A stretch of DNA of 64,000 nucleotides, taken from Apus apus (taxonomy: Eukaryota > Chordata > Aves > Apodiformes > Apodidae). The notes below the pieces were generated by a model, which searched no databases, was not told the origin of the DNA, and was given only the letters and a program-made list of their open reading frames with translations. The stretch lies in the NCBI RefSeq assembly GCF_020740795.1, contig NC_067286.1, positions 16,992,350 through 17,056,349 of the forward strand. The letters run 5' to 3'. A program made the translations under genes and the position numbers. Within the stretch, counting starts at the first letter, position 1. Each line of letters starts with the position of its first letter. Of the stretch, positions 9,899 through 24,300 are shown piece after piece.

Positions 9899-12800
9899 CT
9901 GAGTGCTCCAAGAGAAACAAATTTAGAAAAATGAATGATGGCTGACATGAGTATTGCCATCTGCATGTGTGGTTTGTGGCTTGTACTTGCAAGCTTCTAA
10001 ACATCTTCAGATCCTTCTTACAAGACATACCTGGAAATGAATATGCCAAATGCATTGTGGAAGCTGGGTGTTATGCACCTAGCTATTTCTGGAACCTACC
10101 AGAGTCAAGAACTACTTCCTTGTTGTCCTGAGTTTATGTTCTCTCTACAATTCAGCTTTCAGGACACTGACATTCACTCTAGTGGAGTTAGGAGCCAGAG
10201 AGGCGTGTAGGGTTGCATCCTAGTAGGACAGGAAACTCATGAAGCCAGCCACTAGAGCAGGCTGCAGTATTAACATGGGTTGGGCACTATACATAATTAA
10301 AACAATTATACAATTTAATGCTGTTTGGACTTCCAGGTGTATGCTCAACCTAGTTCTGTGTCAGAGGATGTGTGGAAGCACACCTGAGGAAAGGCTCTCG
10401 GGTGCTACAGAGGGAAAGGGACCAGCTACTACTTAAAAGGTAGCCTTTTGGGGGCATTTCTAGTTCGTTTTAATTTTCTTGGATTAGGGGATTAATCCTG
10501 ATCAGACATAGGAGGGTCACACTAAATTCTCTGAACATGAATATTGAAGGTGTTTTTTATCATACACCATGGAGGTGATGCCTGTTCATGATCATTAAAA
10601 CCCCATTGTGCTTTTCTCAATATTGGGACTGTTTTCTCCATTCTTCTAACAAATTCAAATAATTTATATTCCACATAAGTAATTTAATTCTATAGCTCCC
10701 AGGAGGAAATAAGCTCCTTGTGTCTGCCTTCCAGTGCTGTGGAACCGTTGTTCCCTGAGATGGGAACATTCAGTCAGGAGGAAAGAGGTTTATTCATAGC
10801 AGAGATTGACATTCGTCCACAGTTGGTGGCTTGGCGATATTATATTTCCCTTCACTTAATTACAAATGTAAGCAAAGCAGTTGCTACAGCAGGCAAGTAC
10901 TTTCTGGGCATGGTAACTTGTCTGTAGAGCTTGTTGAGTACTTTCTTATTCTCTAATGGTAAATGCTAGTCAGGCATCAACTGCTTTTATACAAAGAAAG
11001 AGGAAATATATAGTATTTGTGCCCTGCAAAACTGTATTACGTTACTATTTTTCCTCCTGCCCTGTGATAACCAGGTAGTTATGCTTTCCTCTTGATGTTA
11101 ACAGGCACTGAGAAAAATAAACTGGCTGGCATGTACAGTGAAGGATGATTTCAATCTTATTAATTCCTTTTCTTCATCTACTGGCTGCTTTGTGGTTAAC
11201 TTACTACTAACCCTGGTTCTGTCTTTGCATTCAGTTACACCAGTCCTACAAGCAAATGTCTGTTAGTTTCTGGAAGGGCATAATTCACCTAACTGACTGA
11301 AGCCTTAGAGATGCATCCAAAAAGCCAGGCAAAGCACGTATCTCCATTTCTGGCTAAGAAGAGAGGGGCTATTAAACTCTAGGTCAGTTTGGAGTCAGAC
11401 CTCCATAAGCTCCACCTGCTTACTTCCACATGCATTCAATGCTTTGGAAAGGGAGTATCTGCTCCACATCTATGACTTCTATTTCAGAGACTTCCCTTAG
11501 GTTTGTGGGCACATGCTCTGCTCAGACTAATTTCTATCTGCACAGACTCATTTCTGTTTATTTTTAGGAGATTCTTTTTCAATGGAAAGAAAGAAAAAAA
11601 GAAAGCAAACACTCAGCCTTGAATGCAGGAGTGTGGACAGATCTGGTTCTTATGTGGCTTTGGACCTCTCATCTTCATAAGCAAATGGAGTCAGCAGAGA
11701 GAATGAGAAAGAGCACTAAAAAAAATGCGGGAGAGGAAAAGACTGCTCGGTTGGAAGAAAAGGGCAGGGGGAATATCTCTAGTTATTCAGCTGAGCAGTT
11801 TATTCAACAAGCTTACAGGGAAAGAAGAGGGCAGAGCAAGCAGGGCTCTGCAGGAATTGGGGAATATTTTTTTTTCATGTAGGCAGGGACAATAGACAAA
11901 AGTACAACTTGCAAGAATGGAGCAATAAAACATTTTGAAAGTTGTATTTATATATCTTGTATTTGCTGCATCATGATGCAGGATTTTTAATTGTTCTATT
12001 AAAATATACAACCCCTGTTTCATCCACCCTTTCTCCTCCCCATGCCCTACTGGCTTTCAAATGCCTGGAGATTTACTGCAGCAAAAGTATTTAGCAGTCT
12101 GCTTTTCTTTCCCTGTATCACTACTGGATTCCTTACAATCAGCATTTGCAGGTAAAATTTTTAAGGAACATAAGAAATCCGTAGGGATGTTTAAAGACAG
12201 CTACTGAAAAATAAAATGGGCCACTTCACTAACCCTTTCTTTCCTTTGCCTTTTATAGTATCTGGAGTTGTAATTAAATACTAGGCAATAATGCTGTAAT
12301 ATCCTGGAGTCAAAACAGAATTTGTCCTACACCAAATACAGACAATCTCTGCATTGATGTTGTCTACATGACAGCTTGTTAGCCCACTCCTGGGCTGGTC
12401 TAGATATTGGTCTTTGGGTAGACAAAAAATCCTCATGTTTTCCTCTGGAGATACATAAACATGGGTCAGTTATGCTGGAAGCATGAAAATGGTGGGCAGC
12501 ATTGTTCCTCTTAGTTCTCAGTTCCCTTTGGGCTTATATATCCAGTAAAACAAGAGTTGAAAATGCAAGTGATGATGGATTAGAGTAGCTTTTTCAGCAA
12601 TCTTCCACTCCTAGCATTCAGTGCAAGATGTGTTACAGGCTCTTAGACCTGTAAGTCCATCTGGGAGCCTCAGAAAGGTTGCCTCTCTTACTTCCCAAAG
12701 TGAGATGACATCCCATTTCCTGTGGACAGGGATGAAGGTTTAGCTCACTGAGTCTTCACATTTTCCTGGTATTTCATGCATCTGTAACTTAGGTTTTCTT

Positions 12801-14087
12801 TCCATTTGAGAGCAAATGTTCATCAAGACAGAGCAAAGAAGATGTGAAGGGTAGCAAGGGTGAGAAAAAATGAAGAGAAGGCTCAGAGAGGCAAGAAGGG
12901 GAGGTTCAGAGCTTTAGGTTTACATCTGTTAGGAGGAGATGGATTTGTGCATGTTTGAGTTAGACCAAGAAGCTGTATGTTGCAAGATGGAGAAGGGGAA
13001 TGGGTTTGAAAACAAGCACTGGAACTTATGGAAGGGTCATGCTTCTGTGCAGCACTGTCACAGCCAAGTATCACAAAAGAAGTCAGGAAGAAACAGGGCT
13101 GGAGAGAGACAAAGAAATGTAAGGGAAGCTGGGTAAAGGTGGCTTTTATCAACCCTCACAGTATTTCATCTGCTGTTCTTAGGAAGTCTGGCTGACATTG
13201 ACCTAGCCCCACTGGTGTTTGAGAACCAAAGTGGAAGTGGATCACCCAGGTAAGAGAGGAAAGAGAAAACAAGGTGATTCAGCCCAGGCACCAGAAGTGA
13301 CACCAGAAGAGGATGCACATTGCAAAGACCCTTATCTAACCTTACAAAAATTCTCCCCTAACCTTTCAAAGGCCCTCAGAGTCCTCCACGGAAAATGACA
13401 GGTGGTGAACAAGCAGCTTCAGGACAAGCCTGGAGTCTTCAGTCACTGATTAGAGCCTGCTGTTCTGTAACATTTTAAGACAGTCAGGTAAAGACTTGGT
13501 CCTCTTTTCATTAAAGCAAATAGCAACATTCCCATTGACTTATTTAATGGAAGGAAATGCTGAGGCACCACTTCTCCTGTGAAACTGTGTCTCTCAAGTC
13601 TATGTATTTTTAATGCACTAATCTTTGTGGTTCTGAACACAGTTGCACAAAACAAATACGCCATCTGTGGGATTATCCTTTGCCTTTCCTTTCCATATAG
13701 CCTGAGAAATTTTGAGTTTCTGCATTTTTAGCTTAGGGTTTAGGAGAAAGTGAATAGGAAAAGATAGGTCTCTACTGGAAACAGACACACCCTTTGTCAA
13801 CCTGACTGCATATATGCCTTCCCTTGTTGCTTTTGCATCCCGTCTGACTTCCGCCTGCCTCTCCAAATGAAATTTTCTTCCTATACTCATTCCTGTTTTT
13901 ACCCCTTGTCTTTTTCATCTTTGCCTTGCTCTGTATTTCAACAGCAGCTGTGGCTTCATTGATTCATGTAACAAAAACCCAACTAACACAAAGCTTTGAA
14001 ACACTGTCTTGATGAGTGATAATCCATTCATTTTAAAAAGAATTTGCTATTCTGACAGAGTTCTAGCCCTTTTTGTTAAGACTATGC

Positions 14088-14105
14088 TTTTTTTTTTTTT
14101 TTTTT
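14088..14105. repeat. Poly-T run
   Basis: Eighteen T in a row on the plus strand within the large BRSK2 intron. Confidence 0.9.
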
Positions 14106-16385
14106 GCCTGTTTGCTGTGTTTCTGTTGCCACAGTCCCCTCTGCCTTTGAAAGCAGAAGACTTAAAATATAGAACCTACTCCAAGAGTACATACAGTGCA
14201 AGGGATGTCAGAAAGATAGAAGTGGCCTATTCCTCTTTGTTTAGTTGTAATATCATATTGGGGTCTTTCTCCAAACTACAAGTCCTAGCCTAGGCATTGT
14301 ACAAATACAATTCAGGGAGATGCCTCAGTAACCTCACTGACTACTCAAGGAGGCTAGAAATTTATTTTTTTTTTCTTCTTTAATGGTTAGATGTATGAGG
14401 CTTCCCTCTAGACTGGAGAAGGGTGACAGAAAGGCCAGTGCAATGTCTTGCTGGAGGCCATCACACAGAACTTCCTCCTGGTCTACGGACCCATCCTAGG
14501 CCACTTTAAATGAGCTGAAGAAACTGCAAAAGTCCCAAGATGGGTACCTGTCTAAAAACACAGGAAGTCAGGACAGCATTTCAAGAGACATGGCTGAGGT
14601 TTTTAGTGGATTTATGAATTGGCACAACACATTTTCCCATTAACTTTTTTCCCCAGTTAGTTACCTAATGGAACAGTTGTTTTGGTTTCATTTCCGTTTA
14701 GGACTAGAAAATGCAGACAGGGAGTCCATAAAACAACTCCAGTTTCTTTGCAGAATACCTGAACTGCAACTGCATAAAGTGACTTCCAAAGGTAACCATA
14801 GTTTATTTTCCAAGTCCACAGACTCTGCCAGTAAAAATGCCAACTGAAAACAGTGTTTGCAGAAGGAGACTGATGGTAGGAATTACTCAGATTATCACAC
14901 ACTGTGAGCACAGGTGTCTGTGCTACCAGCAGAAGGTGGGAACTTTCAATTGCTACACACCTGGGTAGATCTGAACAACCAACCTGACATTTAAAACCTC
15001 TGTAACCCACCCTTGTTCTTACTCCCCTAAAACATCCTGTTTCCTCTCCAGGAGAGTGGCCCATTATTTGTGACTAGAAAGGTGCATCCAGATGGCCATT
15101 CTGCCTCTATCTTGCACGTTTTCTCTCCCTCTCTCTCCCTCTCATACTCACACAGAGAAGCTGAGATGACAGCCTCTCTGGTCACAGACAATGTAAATGA
15201 GACAGGTAGCTATTGGGTAATGAGTAGAGAATGGTGAACAAAGGCACCAAAGACCCAAATAAATGAGGTGTATTTCCTCGCTGCTACCTTCTGCAGAGCT
15301 AAATAATTGATTAGAAAGCAAGTGTCCATTACTGGCCAATCCAGCACCAACACACAACATTCAAAAAGAAGAGACATGATGACAGGAAAAAAGGGCATCA
15401 TGCATTTGTTTGGACAGCTGGTGGCACTGAAAGAGCAGGCAAGGATAGTGGTGGAATGAAGAGATGACAGATTCTGTTGTGGAATCATGCTGTTCCAGCA
15501 AATTCCTGGTAAAGGACCAACCCCGGAATTCTTTGTATCTGCCTGTCCTTTTATGAAGATCTGCCTGCACAAGTGTGTGCTGAGATGGGAAGCTGTTGAC
15601 CTACATTCATAAAGCCACAGCAGATGATAGTATTGCTGCTCCACATTCTCTCAGAGACTTCTGCTGCTTCATTCCAATTTTCTGTCTATAAAAATGTCAG
15701 AAGAAAGGTTTTGGCAGTTAATAATATGATTTTGTCCTTTCCTGCCAGATGGATGTTCAAGTATGATCTTAAGGGTTTTAAGTTCTCTGACCTGTTACTA
15801 AGGAGAGAAACAACCTGTGTATGCTGGTGAAATGTTGCCTCCTCATTTCCTCTGAATCAATCCCTTCAAAATGTAGTTTAATATTCTGCAGAGTCCATCT
15901 CAAATTTAGCTTAATACTGCAAGCAAACATTCACTTGGAGTATCCTGAAGCACTGCCTACCATAAATAAAGTTCTGTGATCTTAAGAGAGAGATATCTGT
16001 GTTATCTGCAGTAGATATTATCACAGAGAAAGAGGGAAAGATCTTGTATTGGACAGTAAAAATCTAGTCATAGGTGTCAAAACAGGATCAGACAAGAACC
16101 AAATATTTAATATATCTGAATTAATCTTTAGTGCCATGTTGCCATTTTTGTTGCTACCTCTTTCTACAGTACAAAAACACGAGTCATGAATTGGAAAAAA
16201 AAAGTGTCCCCAACACTAGAATGAAGAGATCTGACCATAGTGTAGGGGGAGTCAGCCATCCTTTTGGACAGCAAAGCATACCAGTAGAATGGGCAACCAT
16301 AACAGAAATGTGGTCTGAACTCTGAAAAATCTAACTTATCTTACCACGATCCACCAATTATGAATGAATATGTGATCTTCCAGGT

Positions 16386-17267
16386 GGATCTTGCAAACGA
16401 CACTAAAATGGGTGAGTGTGTCAATCTGCTTGAGGGCAGGGAGGCTCTGCAGAGGGATCTGGACAGGCTGTATCGATGAGCCAGGGCTATTTGTGTGAGA
16501 TTCAATCAGGCCAAATGTCATGTCCTGCACTTTGGCCACAACAACCCCCAGCAGGGCTGCAAGCTTGGGGAGGAGTAGCTGGAGAGCTGCTCAGTAGAAA
16601 GGGACCTGGGGTGTTGATTGACAGCCAGCTGAACATGAGCCAGCAGTGTGGCCAAGAAGGCCAAGAGTGTCCTGGCCTGCATCAGGAATAGTGTGACCAG
16701 CAGGACCAAGGAGGTGATCCTGCCCCTGTACTTGGCCTTGGTGAGGCCGCACCTCGAGCACTGTGTGCAGTTCTGGGCACTGCAGTACAGGAAGGACATT
16801 GAGGTGCTGGAGAGGGTGCAGAGAAGGGCAGCTAGGCTGATTAGGGGTCTGGAGAACAGGTCTTATGAGGAGAGGCTGAGGGAGCTCGGGCTGTTCAGCC
16901 TGGAGAAGAGGAGGCGGATGGGAGACCTCACTGCTCTCTACAACTACCTGAGAGGAGGTTGTAGTGAGGCGGGTGTTGGCCTCTTCTCCCTGGTGACCAG
17001 CGATAGGGCAAGAGAAAATGGGGTCAAGTTGCACAAAGGGAAGTTCAGATGGGATATTAGGAAAAAATTCTTCACGGAAAGAGTGGTGAGGCATTGGAAC
17101 AGGCTGCCCAGGGAGGTGATGGAAGCACTGTTCCCGGAGGTGTTAAAAAAAACAGGCGAACTTGATGTTTTGGAAGATGGTTTAGTGGTTAGGGGTTGTA
17201 GGGTGGACGGTGGGACTTGATGATCTTGAAGGTCTTTTCCAACCTTGATGATTCTGATTCTATGATT
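16386..17267 (+). mobile_element. CR1 LINE, 3' part of ORF2 and 3' end
   Basis: Five-prime-truncated CR1 retrotransposon in plus orientation, antisense to BRSK2. It begins inside the reverse transcriptase near the catalytic motif (LANDTKMG for the usual FADDTKLGG), passes LLEGREALQRDLDRL, and then has an open 190-codon stretch at 16648-17220 with the diagnostic [50 protein letters not shown] and [10 protein letters not shown] blocks of the CR1 ORF2 C-terminus. The 3' end reads TTGATGATCTTGAAGGTCTT...GATTCTGATTCTATGATTT. The upstream part is frame-shifted at about 16480-16650, so it is inactive. It is one of the better preserved copies here. Confidence 0.95.
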
Positions 17268-20200
17268 TCCTTTTATCTCTCCTTTGGGTCACAATTTAGA
17301 CTGAAGAATCAGCCACGCTCAGAAAGACCAGCAGGCAGCATATTTTTCAGAAATGCCAATTCAAAACCTATTGTTCTTACTGCCTCCCAGTGGTGGCAAG
17401 AGCCTTTCGGCTGGGAGGGCAGCACGTTTTTTTTTCTGCAGGTTTCAGCATCAGTGCCATCAGTTATGACTTTATTAATACAAATCACCAATCTCCTCTT
17501 CCATCAAATAGCTAGTTCATGAGAAGAAGGATTGCTCTAATTAAGGCAAATATGGATCAGGATCACTTCCAAGAGCACTAAATCCAGATATTTGCTGCTG
17601 CTAGTAACACCAACAGTCTCTAAATAAGCACTCACAAAGCTACATGCTACAGTTGCAAACCTAATGATATGTAATCTGTCTTAAACTACAAAATGTCTCC
17701 TAAATTCTCAAATAGCTCGGGATGCTATTGACATGGGCTTGCATCTGTATGAATCAAACTGTGATTGCAAGGACCTATGAAGAGAAATCTTTACTGCAAT
17801 GCAATTGCTGTCTTTGCACAGAGAATGACTGACCACAGGGGACAAGGCTAGATGGCTCTGGATAGGAAGCTATGTCCAGTCCTAAACACTGGAAGCAATG
17901 AGATATTTACTGAGATACATTGGAAAGATATGAAAGGCAAATTGATTTGTTGGGCTTCTGCTTTAATCAGATAATTTTGGAGACAGCCACTGGAACTCAG
18001 AAGGATACATAAAGCTTTTTGTTTAACTCCGGTGCCAGGAATCAAGGTTTAGATTATATGTGGCAAGACAGGATGTTTAAGAATAAACACAAGATCTTCT
18101 GGCCAGCCTGTTGTCACAGGGTTATGGTCTAGGACTTTGCAGAAATGTCTGCCTAACACGACAGCATGATTTGACTGGAGCTGTACTTGTTATACATACT
18201 AATCTTTCCTTTCTCGTACTGAGTGATGACTCAGTTCCGTGGAAGTGCCACTGATTACTTAAAGCCATTCAAGTTTGTAAAGACATTATTTTCTGAACAA
18301 GGATTACTGAAATTGTACTGTGGGCTTCTGTGTGGTGTATAAAAATGGCTCCAGATCCAATATGCTCAATCAGCTTGCTTTCTAGTGATGCTTCCTAATT
18401 CCCAGCTTTGTGGTTGAAGCTGGGTGGCTTTCCAGTTCGTGTATCATCTTGATTTTTATTTTTAATGTAAAGGCTCTGCAGAACCTATTAGAACCTCATT
18501 GTCAATTATATAATTTATTCTTCAGTAAGAAAGACATAAATACCAGATTAGATGGTAGTAAACAGTTCTCTCAATCCTGCCTCAAAAGAAACAGAATCCA
18601 GCTCAGTCTTTTACAGCTGTGTTGATCTTATAAGGCTTAACGGCAGTTTTATCATGAAGTAGTAAAGCTTATTTGTCACTAAACTGATTTGGCTTTATAT
18701 GTAGAAAAGGTATAAATAGATTGGGGAAGTCAGAAGGTATTACTTCTATAGGCAGTTTTCAGATTACAGCTGCATTTTAGATGTAAAGGTTTTAATTTCT
18801 ACAAGGTAAATTTAATCTTATGAACAGATATGAAAAACTTAATGGAAACCAGTTTAGTCTGGCAAGAAAAATGAAAAATGCTCATTCCCCTGCTGAAATG
18901 AGTGGGAACATAAACAAAATATTCCACCCCAATGTGCATTTCAAGTTCAAATTATTTTCTTCTATTGTTAACTACTAAGAGTTGGCAGTGGTCTTCTAGT
19001 GTGCACAGGTAGAGTTGATAAAGCAGCTGTTGTCATTTGGATTTGAGCAGCTCCTATGACATACCTCTGCTCTTCAACATAAACTTCTTTTTCAATACCA
19101 ATGGCTGTATGCAAAATCACTCAGATTTATGACAACTGCTAGCAGAACATGAGATAATATTTAAAGGACTAAATAAATTTGCCTTGCGGTTAATTACAAC
19201 ATTCAATGGTTTCTAGTGGGTGAAAAGATATTCCCACCAGAGTTTTCACATGACTCAGCCAGGCAAAAAGCATCTGATTAGCTCTTCCTCCTCCATTGTT
19301 AACTCTTTGGCAAAAATTACCCCCTGTGCTCACTCTCAGAATATAGAACAATTACAAGGTGAAAAAAATCACATAGTATAGCTTTTCTTACCCTTTGTTA
19401 CTAAATAAACGTGTGTCAACTTCACAGAGGGTTCCCTGTCCTCAAAGTCTCAGAGGACAGCTTGCCAATAATATGCTAAAAGCTGGCATCATTCCCTTTT
19501 GATCCCCGGTCTAAACTGTGGGTGAACTCTCCTGCACACATAATAGCTCTTCACTCATCTCAGAGGGTGGAATTCTGCATGGTGCAGTCACTACTGTTTA
19601 TGTTGTGTGTGAGCCCACCAACAGAATACGATTTAAAGGAAGAAGCTCCATGAAACCCCTATAACCCATCCTTTCTCTTCTCTGGATATATATTTGTGCT
19701 CGGTCTGTGTGGTAACTTATAAACATAATTTCCCTGCTGGCCTTTACCTTGTCTTCTTTGTCCCTTGTTGGATTAATGCTGACACTGTGGCAGGGCCTGC
19801 TCTCTCTATTCCTACAGAATGCAGAGTACTGGCTGGTTATCCATGTAGCTCCATTAACTTTCAGGCAATCAGTAGATACAGCATTTCAATATTTTTGAAT
19901 TATGAGAATGCAGGATCCAGGCAAGAAAAAAAGGCTTGAGGGAGAAGAGGGATTTGCTGTCTGATGCCTTCAAGAAGAAGCTGGAGGTCTGCCTAAAACT
20001 TAAATGAGTCTTCAAGAAGAGATCAGAAATAGCGTAACTCATAAAACTCCAATAAGAAATCAAACGAGCTCGTTTAAGGGTAAAGGAAAAATCTCCCACC
20101 AGCAAAGCTGCAAGTGAAGTTAGAGAGAACTTCTGAAACACAAGAAATGGGCTAAATTCTGCCTCAGTCACACACATATAAAGCTAGTATTATTTCCACA

Positions 20201-21316
20201 GTGACAATTTTCTCTTGCTACAGATTACACAGCAACTTCACAACAACTTCCTCAGTTTACCAAGAAATGACACAGGAGTCCCAGGTCCAGCTGGAGAGCA
20301 GTACTAGCTGATCAGTGATCACTTCCTCAACAGCTTGTATTCCCTTTCACATAGATATCTGAATTCAACCTAGATACCAGAATGGAAATCTATAGAGAAC
20401 GGAGTTCTCTTGTACAGAACCTTTCTATATAAGATAAAAGTAGTAAGTGAAAAATATCTCTTCTAGGATTTGGATATTTTCACTATTGTATTAGGAGGAC
20501 TCAGTGGGGGCACAGGTAGTGAAAGGAAGAATACAGTCCTTGTGTGCATAGAGGAGAGGGAAGGCAAGGGACAAGTTAAACAAAATTCATGGAACCCCAA
20601 GCTAACTGAGCTGCAAGTTTTGCAGGAAACTCTCTTTATTCTCACTCCTAGCAACATTCTGAATCTCTAGTAGGTTCACTACTTCTCCAGCTGGAGAGAC
20701 AACATCCTTCCCCAAGACCAGAGTGGAACTATGACAATTGACATTAGCTAAGTGTCTGACATAATATGCAGTATGTCTTATGGAAGATTTAAATGGTTCT
20801 TACCCCAAGAACATCTGGGGAAGAAGGGAGTGGATGCAAAAGGGAATAAATAACTTAACAATCCTGTCTCAATCACTAGCAGAAAACCAAGGGACACAGC
20901 AGCTAGCAGGGGAGCATTCAGCTTCACTGCAGAAAAGGGACTGAAGAATCATGAATCAAAGGCAGCAAGTAAACAAAAGAGGGGAAAAAAACCAACAGGA
21001 AAGAAAACCACTGGCCTGGGTAACAGTGAGGGAGGCAATCTGAAGTGCAACACCACACACTTGTGCTATGAAGGGGAAAGCTGTGGCAGAGCCTGTGCAT
21101 CTGTGCATGGATGGGGAGGAACAGAATAAGGGGTATGTGCTTGTGTCCACCAGGTAAGTGACATAGTGGGCTGTTACGGGGTGGGTAGTCTTTAAAAGAG
21201 CGTGAGAGAGCAGGGATAGGGAAGGGGAACAGGTGGAAGGGACGGGACGGCGCATTATTATGTTGCTCAGCACGGGCTGGGGAAGGAGAAAAGGCAGAAG
21301 GGAAGGAAGTTCTTAC

Positions 21317-21364
21317 CACATTTGGAAAGTCTGCCAGTCATCAACTCCATACAGTTAGTGGTGT
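21317..21364 (-). CDS. BRSK2: BRSK2 48-nt cassette exon DTTNCMELMTGRLSKCG
   Basis: Short exon of 48 nt, found from conservation rather than from an open frame. Acceptor GATCCAG|ACACC, donor ATGTG|GTAAGAA. With the flanking G it encodes DTTNCMELMTGRLSKCG, matching mammalian DTTNCMEMMTGRLSKCG at all but one residue. Phase 1 on both sides and a length divisible by three make it a frame-neutral cassette. It lies about 8.1 kb from the upstream exon and 12.2 kb from the terminal exon, the longest spacing downstream of the Pro-rich region. Human isoforms with and without this peptide are known, so alternative use is likely here too. Confidence 0.95.
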
Positions 21365-24300
21365 CTGGATCACAGAACGGAAAGAGGAGGGAGGGAGGGA
21401 AAAACATAAAAAAAGGTTTCCATAGCTCTGTGCATAAAGTAGTAACTTAGCACATTATTACCTGAAGCAGGAAACATATACATATCTTGGCCTTTACACA
21501 ACCCCAGCCAAATTCTGTAACCCACTGTATGCCAGTGCAAACCTGGTTCTGTGACTGTGAGTGGATGCTGCTTCAGTCCCACTGCTTTCACACACTGCTT
21601 TATCATAGTTACAGGTATTTATGAGATGTGGGAAATATTCTGCTACCTCATAGCCAACTAAAAGCCTTGGGTACACTGTTTCACCTGGCCAGCTTTGCAA
21701 GTTAGCCTGCAAGTTAGGAAATGCCCAGCCAGCTGATCCATGTACATCAAAAACCTGGAGAGAAGGAGGAAGTGCAGCGCTGTGCATATTGGACATGGCA
21801 TGAGAAGGCTACTTACATACCTCAAAAATAACTGTTAGACCCCCAAAGGATAACGTCCAAGTCCTCAACATAACTCTACCTCTCATTCAAGTGTAGTGTC
21901 TTGCTCCTCTTGGTTTTAATGTCACTATTCACAGGCAACAGAATTACCAATAGAAAGGGTGGCAGAATCTGGCCATAAGACATTGCTGTCCACTTTGCGT
22001 ATAGCTCCCATTACCACAGCCTCTGAGTGTTTCTTACTTAGGTGCGATAAGCAGAAGGAGCTCTACATATCAACTCTAAAGCAGAAAGGACCAGTCCTGC
22101 TGGATGCTTCCATCTGCAACCTGCTGGCAAGCCGGGTCTGTTGCTGTCAGCCAGGATTCCCTTGCCTTTGAGATCTAAATCATTGCATAATTGAGTGCCG
22201 GGCAATGTGGAACACCCACTCGATGTGGAGCAAGTGGCTAACAGTTAAAGCACTCAGTTCACTCTCAGATCTCCTCTTGCCTGGCATCTCGATGAATGCT
22301 CAGGTGTTCAAGTAATAGGCATATTAGAAACATGCACATATATGCTGAAAATCCCTAACTAGAGCTAGGAAGCTCTAATTGCTCCCTATCTGCTGAAGAG
22401 TCTGCAGGAGAGAGGGAAGAATAATTTCTCAGCATTCCTCCTCTTAAATACAAAGAAAAATAATTTCAAAAAAGGGGGTGAGCATGCTGGATAAGCTTAG
22501 GTAAGCTGGACCCATGGTAGAAGAGCATCGATATGGATGTTTTCTGATGCAGCCAGGCCTGTGCTGCATGCATTATCTGGAAAGGCATAGAAAGGGCAGG
22601 CTCTTGGTCCAGTGACACTGGTCAAAGCATCTAAACAGCAGTTTTATGTTCTCCATCCTTAAAGCCAGAGGTGGGCTGGCAGAGGTCAATGGGAGATGAT
22701 ACCTGTGGAAAGTCTCTCGGGAAGGCTCAAGATTGAGAGAAAGAGGGGAATAAGAAGGGAGGGGAAGGAGAAGAGAGGAGTTCAAGAACTATAACAAGGC
22801 ATAAGAGGTATCAAAGAGCCCAGGAGTTTGACTTTTGGCTCATCTGACTGAGTGAAGGCAGATTAAGCTCACCAAATACATTTCCCCCGATGATGAATAA
22901 CAGGTTTAAGAACTGCTGCTGATTGAGCCAACAACCAGAAGTCACAGTCATGAGTTTGTATAATTTTTTTCTTTAACAACTTAGAGAAGTTTGTTGTCTC
23001 ATTCCTACTAGTGATTCCTGTCCAGCCCCCTCAGAGTCAAGTACATCTCGTTGTACTGCAGAGTAATACAGATCTATGGTGGTAGGGTTCAGAGCATTTA
23101 CCCAATTATTAGCAGAATTTATTGTTTGAAAAAACACATAGAGCAAGGAAAGTCTCAAATATGACTGCAAGATTGTTACTGACTTCCACCTCTAACAGCG
23201 GGAACTTTTCCCTGAACTTTTCCAGACTGGCTGGCCACACAGTAACTAGCAGGCTGGAAACAAAAAAGGTAGTTTTTGGCTCATGTCAGAGTAGGTAAAC
23301 TGGCTGGTCTCCTAAGAGTCCCCTGAAATTGGTATTTCTGTCTCCTTGTTAATTTTAACAAATAATAAAAAGTCTCCTTAAATTAATACTTCAGAATGCT
23401 GTCTTTTTTCGAAGTCACTTGCAGTCAACAAAGCTCTTTTAGTATTTAATGTACAGCTAATTTTGTAACAGGTCTTCATACCTTAATCATGTGATTAGAA
23501 TATAAACTGGTAGATCTTCAACAGGAAAAAAGGATTGTAACAGGCTTTTTGAGAGTGTAACATCTTGGGGTAAAAAACTAAATTTGCAGGTTATAGAATT
23601 GGTTTTGATGGATAAGGAAAAACATAACCCTTTTTAAAAAAAAAATAAGACCATGAAAAATATCAAAGGAATGCTAATAAAACCTCTAATTTGTCTTTCT
23701 TAAAACTTCTATGCATAACTACAATTTGCATTGTATCACCATAGCCAGTCCCAGGAACTGCACAGAACTCCTTTTTTATTTTTAATGTTTATCCAAGACA
23801 TGATTAGGTTCTTCTTCCCCCAATCCTAAGGAATAGCAAACATGAGCACACCAGAAACAGCAGCTCATACTGCATCTGTTGAAGGACTAACAGAATTAAT
23901 ATGCCTTCAGCTTATCTGTTATAATAATTAGTTTTATACTTTAATTTCCATCATATTGTAGCATCTGCTTTAGTAAATACTCTATATGATAAAATATGTA
24001 ATAATTTTAAAGTAGATTTTTCATTCTAATTAGAAAGCTTTAGATTCTTGGCAGTCAGCTTCTGCTTATGGATCATCCATAACCCAGTGATTGTGGGAAC
24101 CAGGTGTTATATGAGGTGAATAAATCCAAGGTCCAAGGGCCTTTAGCTGTCTAAGAAGCGCTGATGGATCACATAACTGTATTTTTAATGTGTGCTGTTT
24201 ATTCTTTTACTTAAAGCATAGTGGCAGTGTCAGATTTCAATCCTTCTGATGATAAAGCAGTTCCTTATTTCCTAGAGACTGCTGGTGGTCACTAGTGCTT

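Larger units (their letters stand above)
9125..21316 (-). other. BRSK2: BRSK2 intron (48-nt exon to terminal exon)
   Basis: About 12.2 kb. It holds the purine tract beside the acceptor, a weak 24-nt microexon candidate at 9875-9898, a poly-T run at 14088-14105, a CT-rich run at 15122-15142 and a CR1 copy at 16386-17267. Otherwise I see unique AT-rich intron with no recognisable gene; the small open frames match nothing. Confidence 0.85.

Noticed and set aside
20810..20825. 11-nt exon-like stretch between CTTCTTCCCCAG and GGG|GTAAGAACC on the minus strand
   Set aside because: Good-looking splice sites, but 11 nt would break the BRSK2 frame and no peptide is supported.
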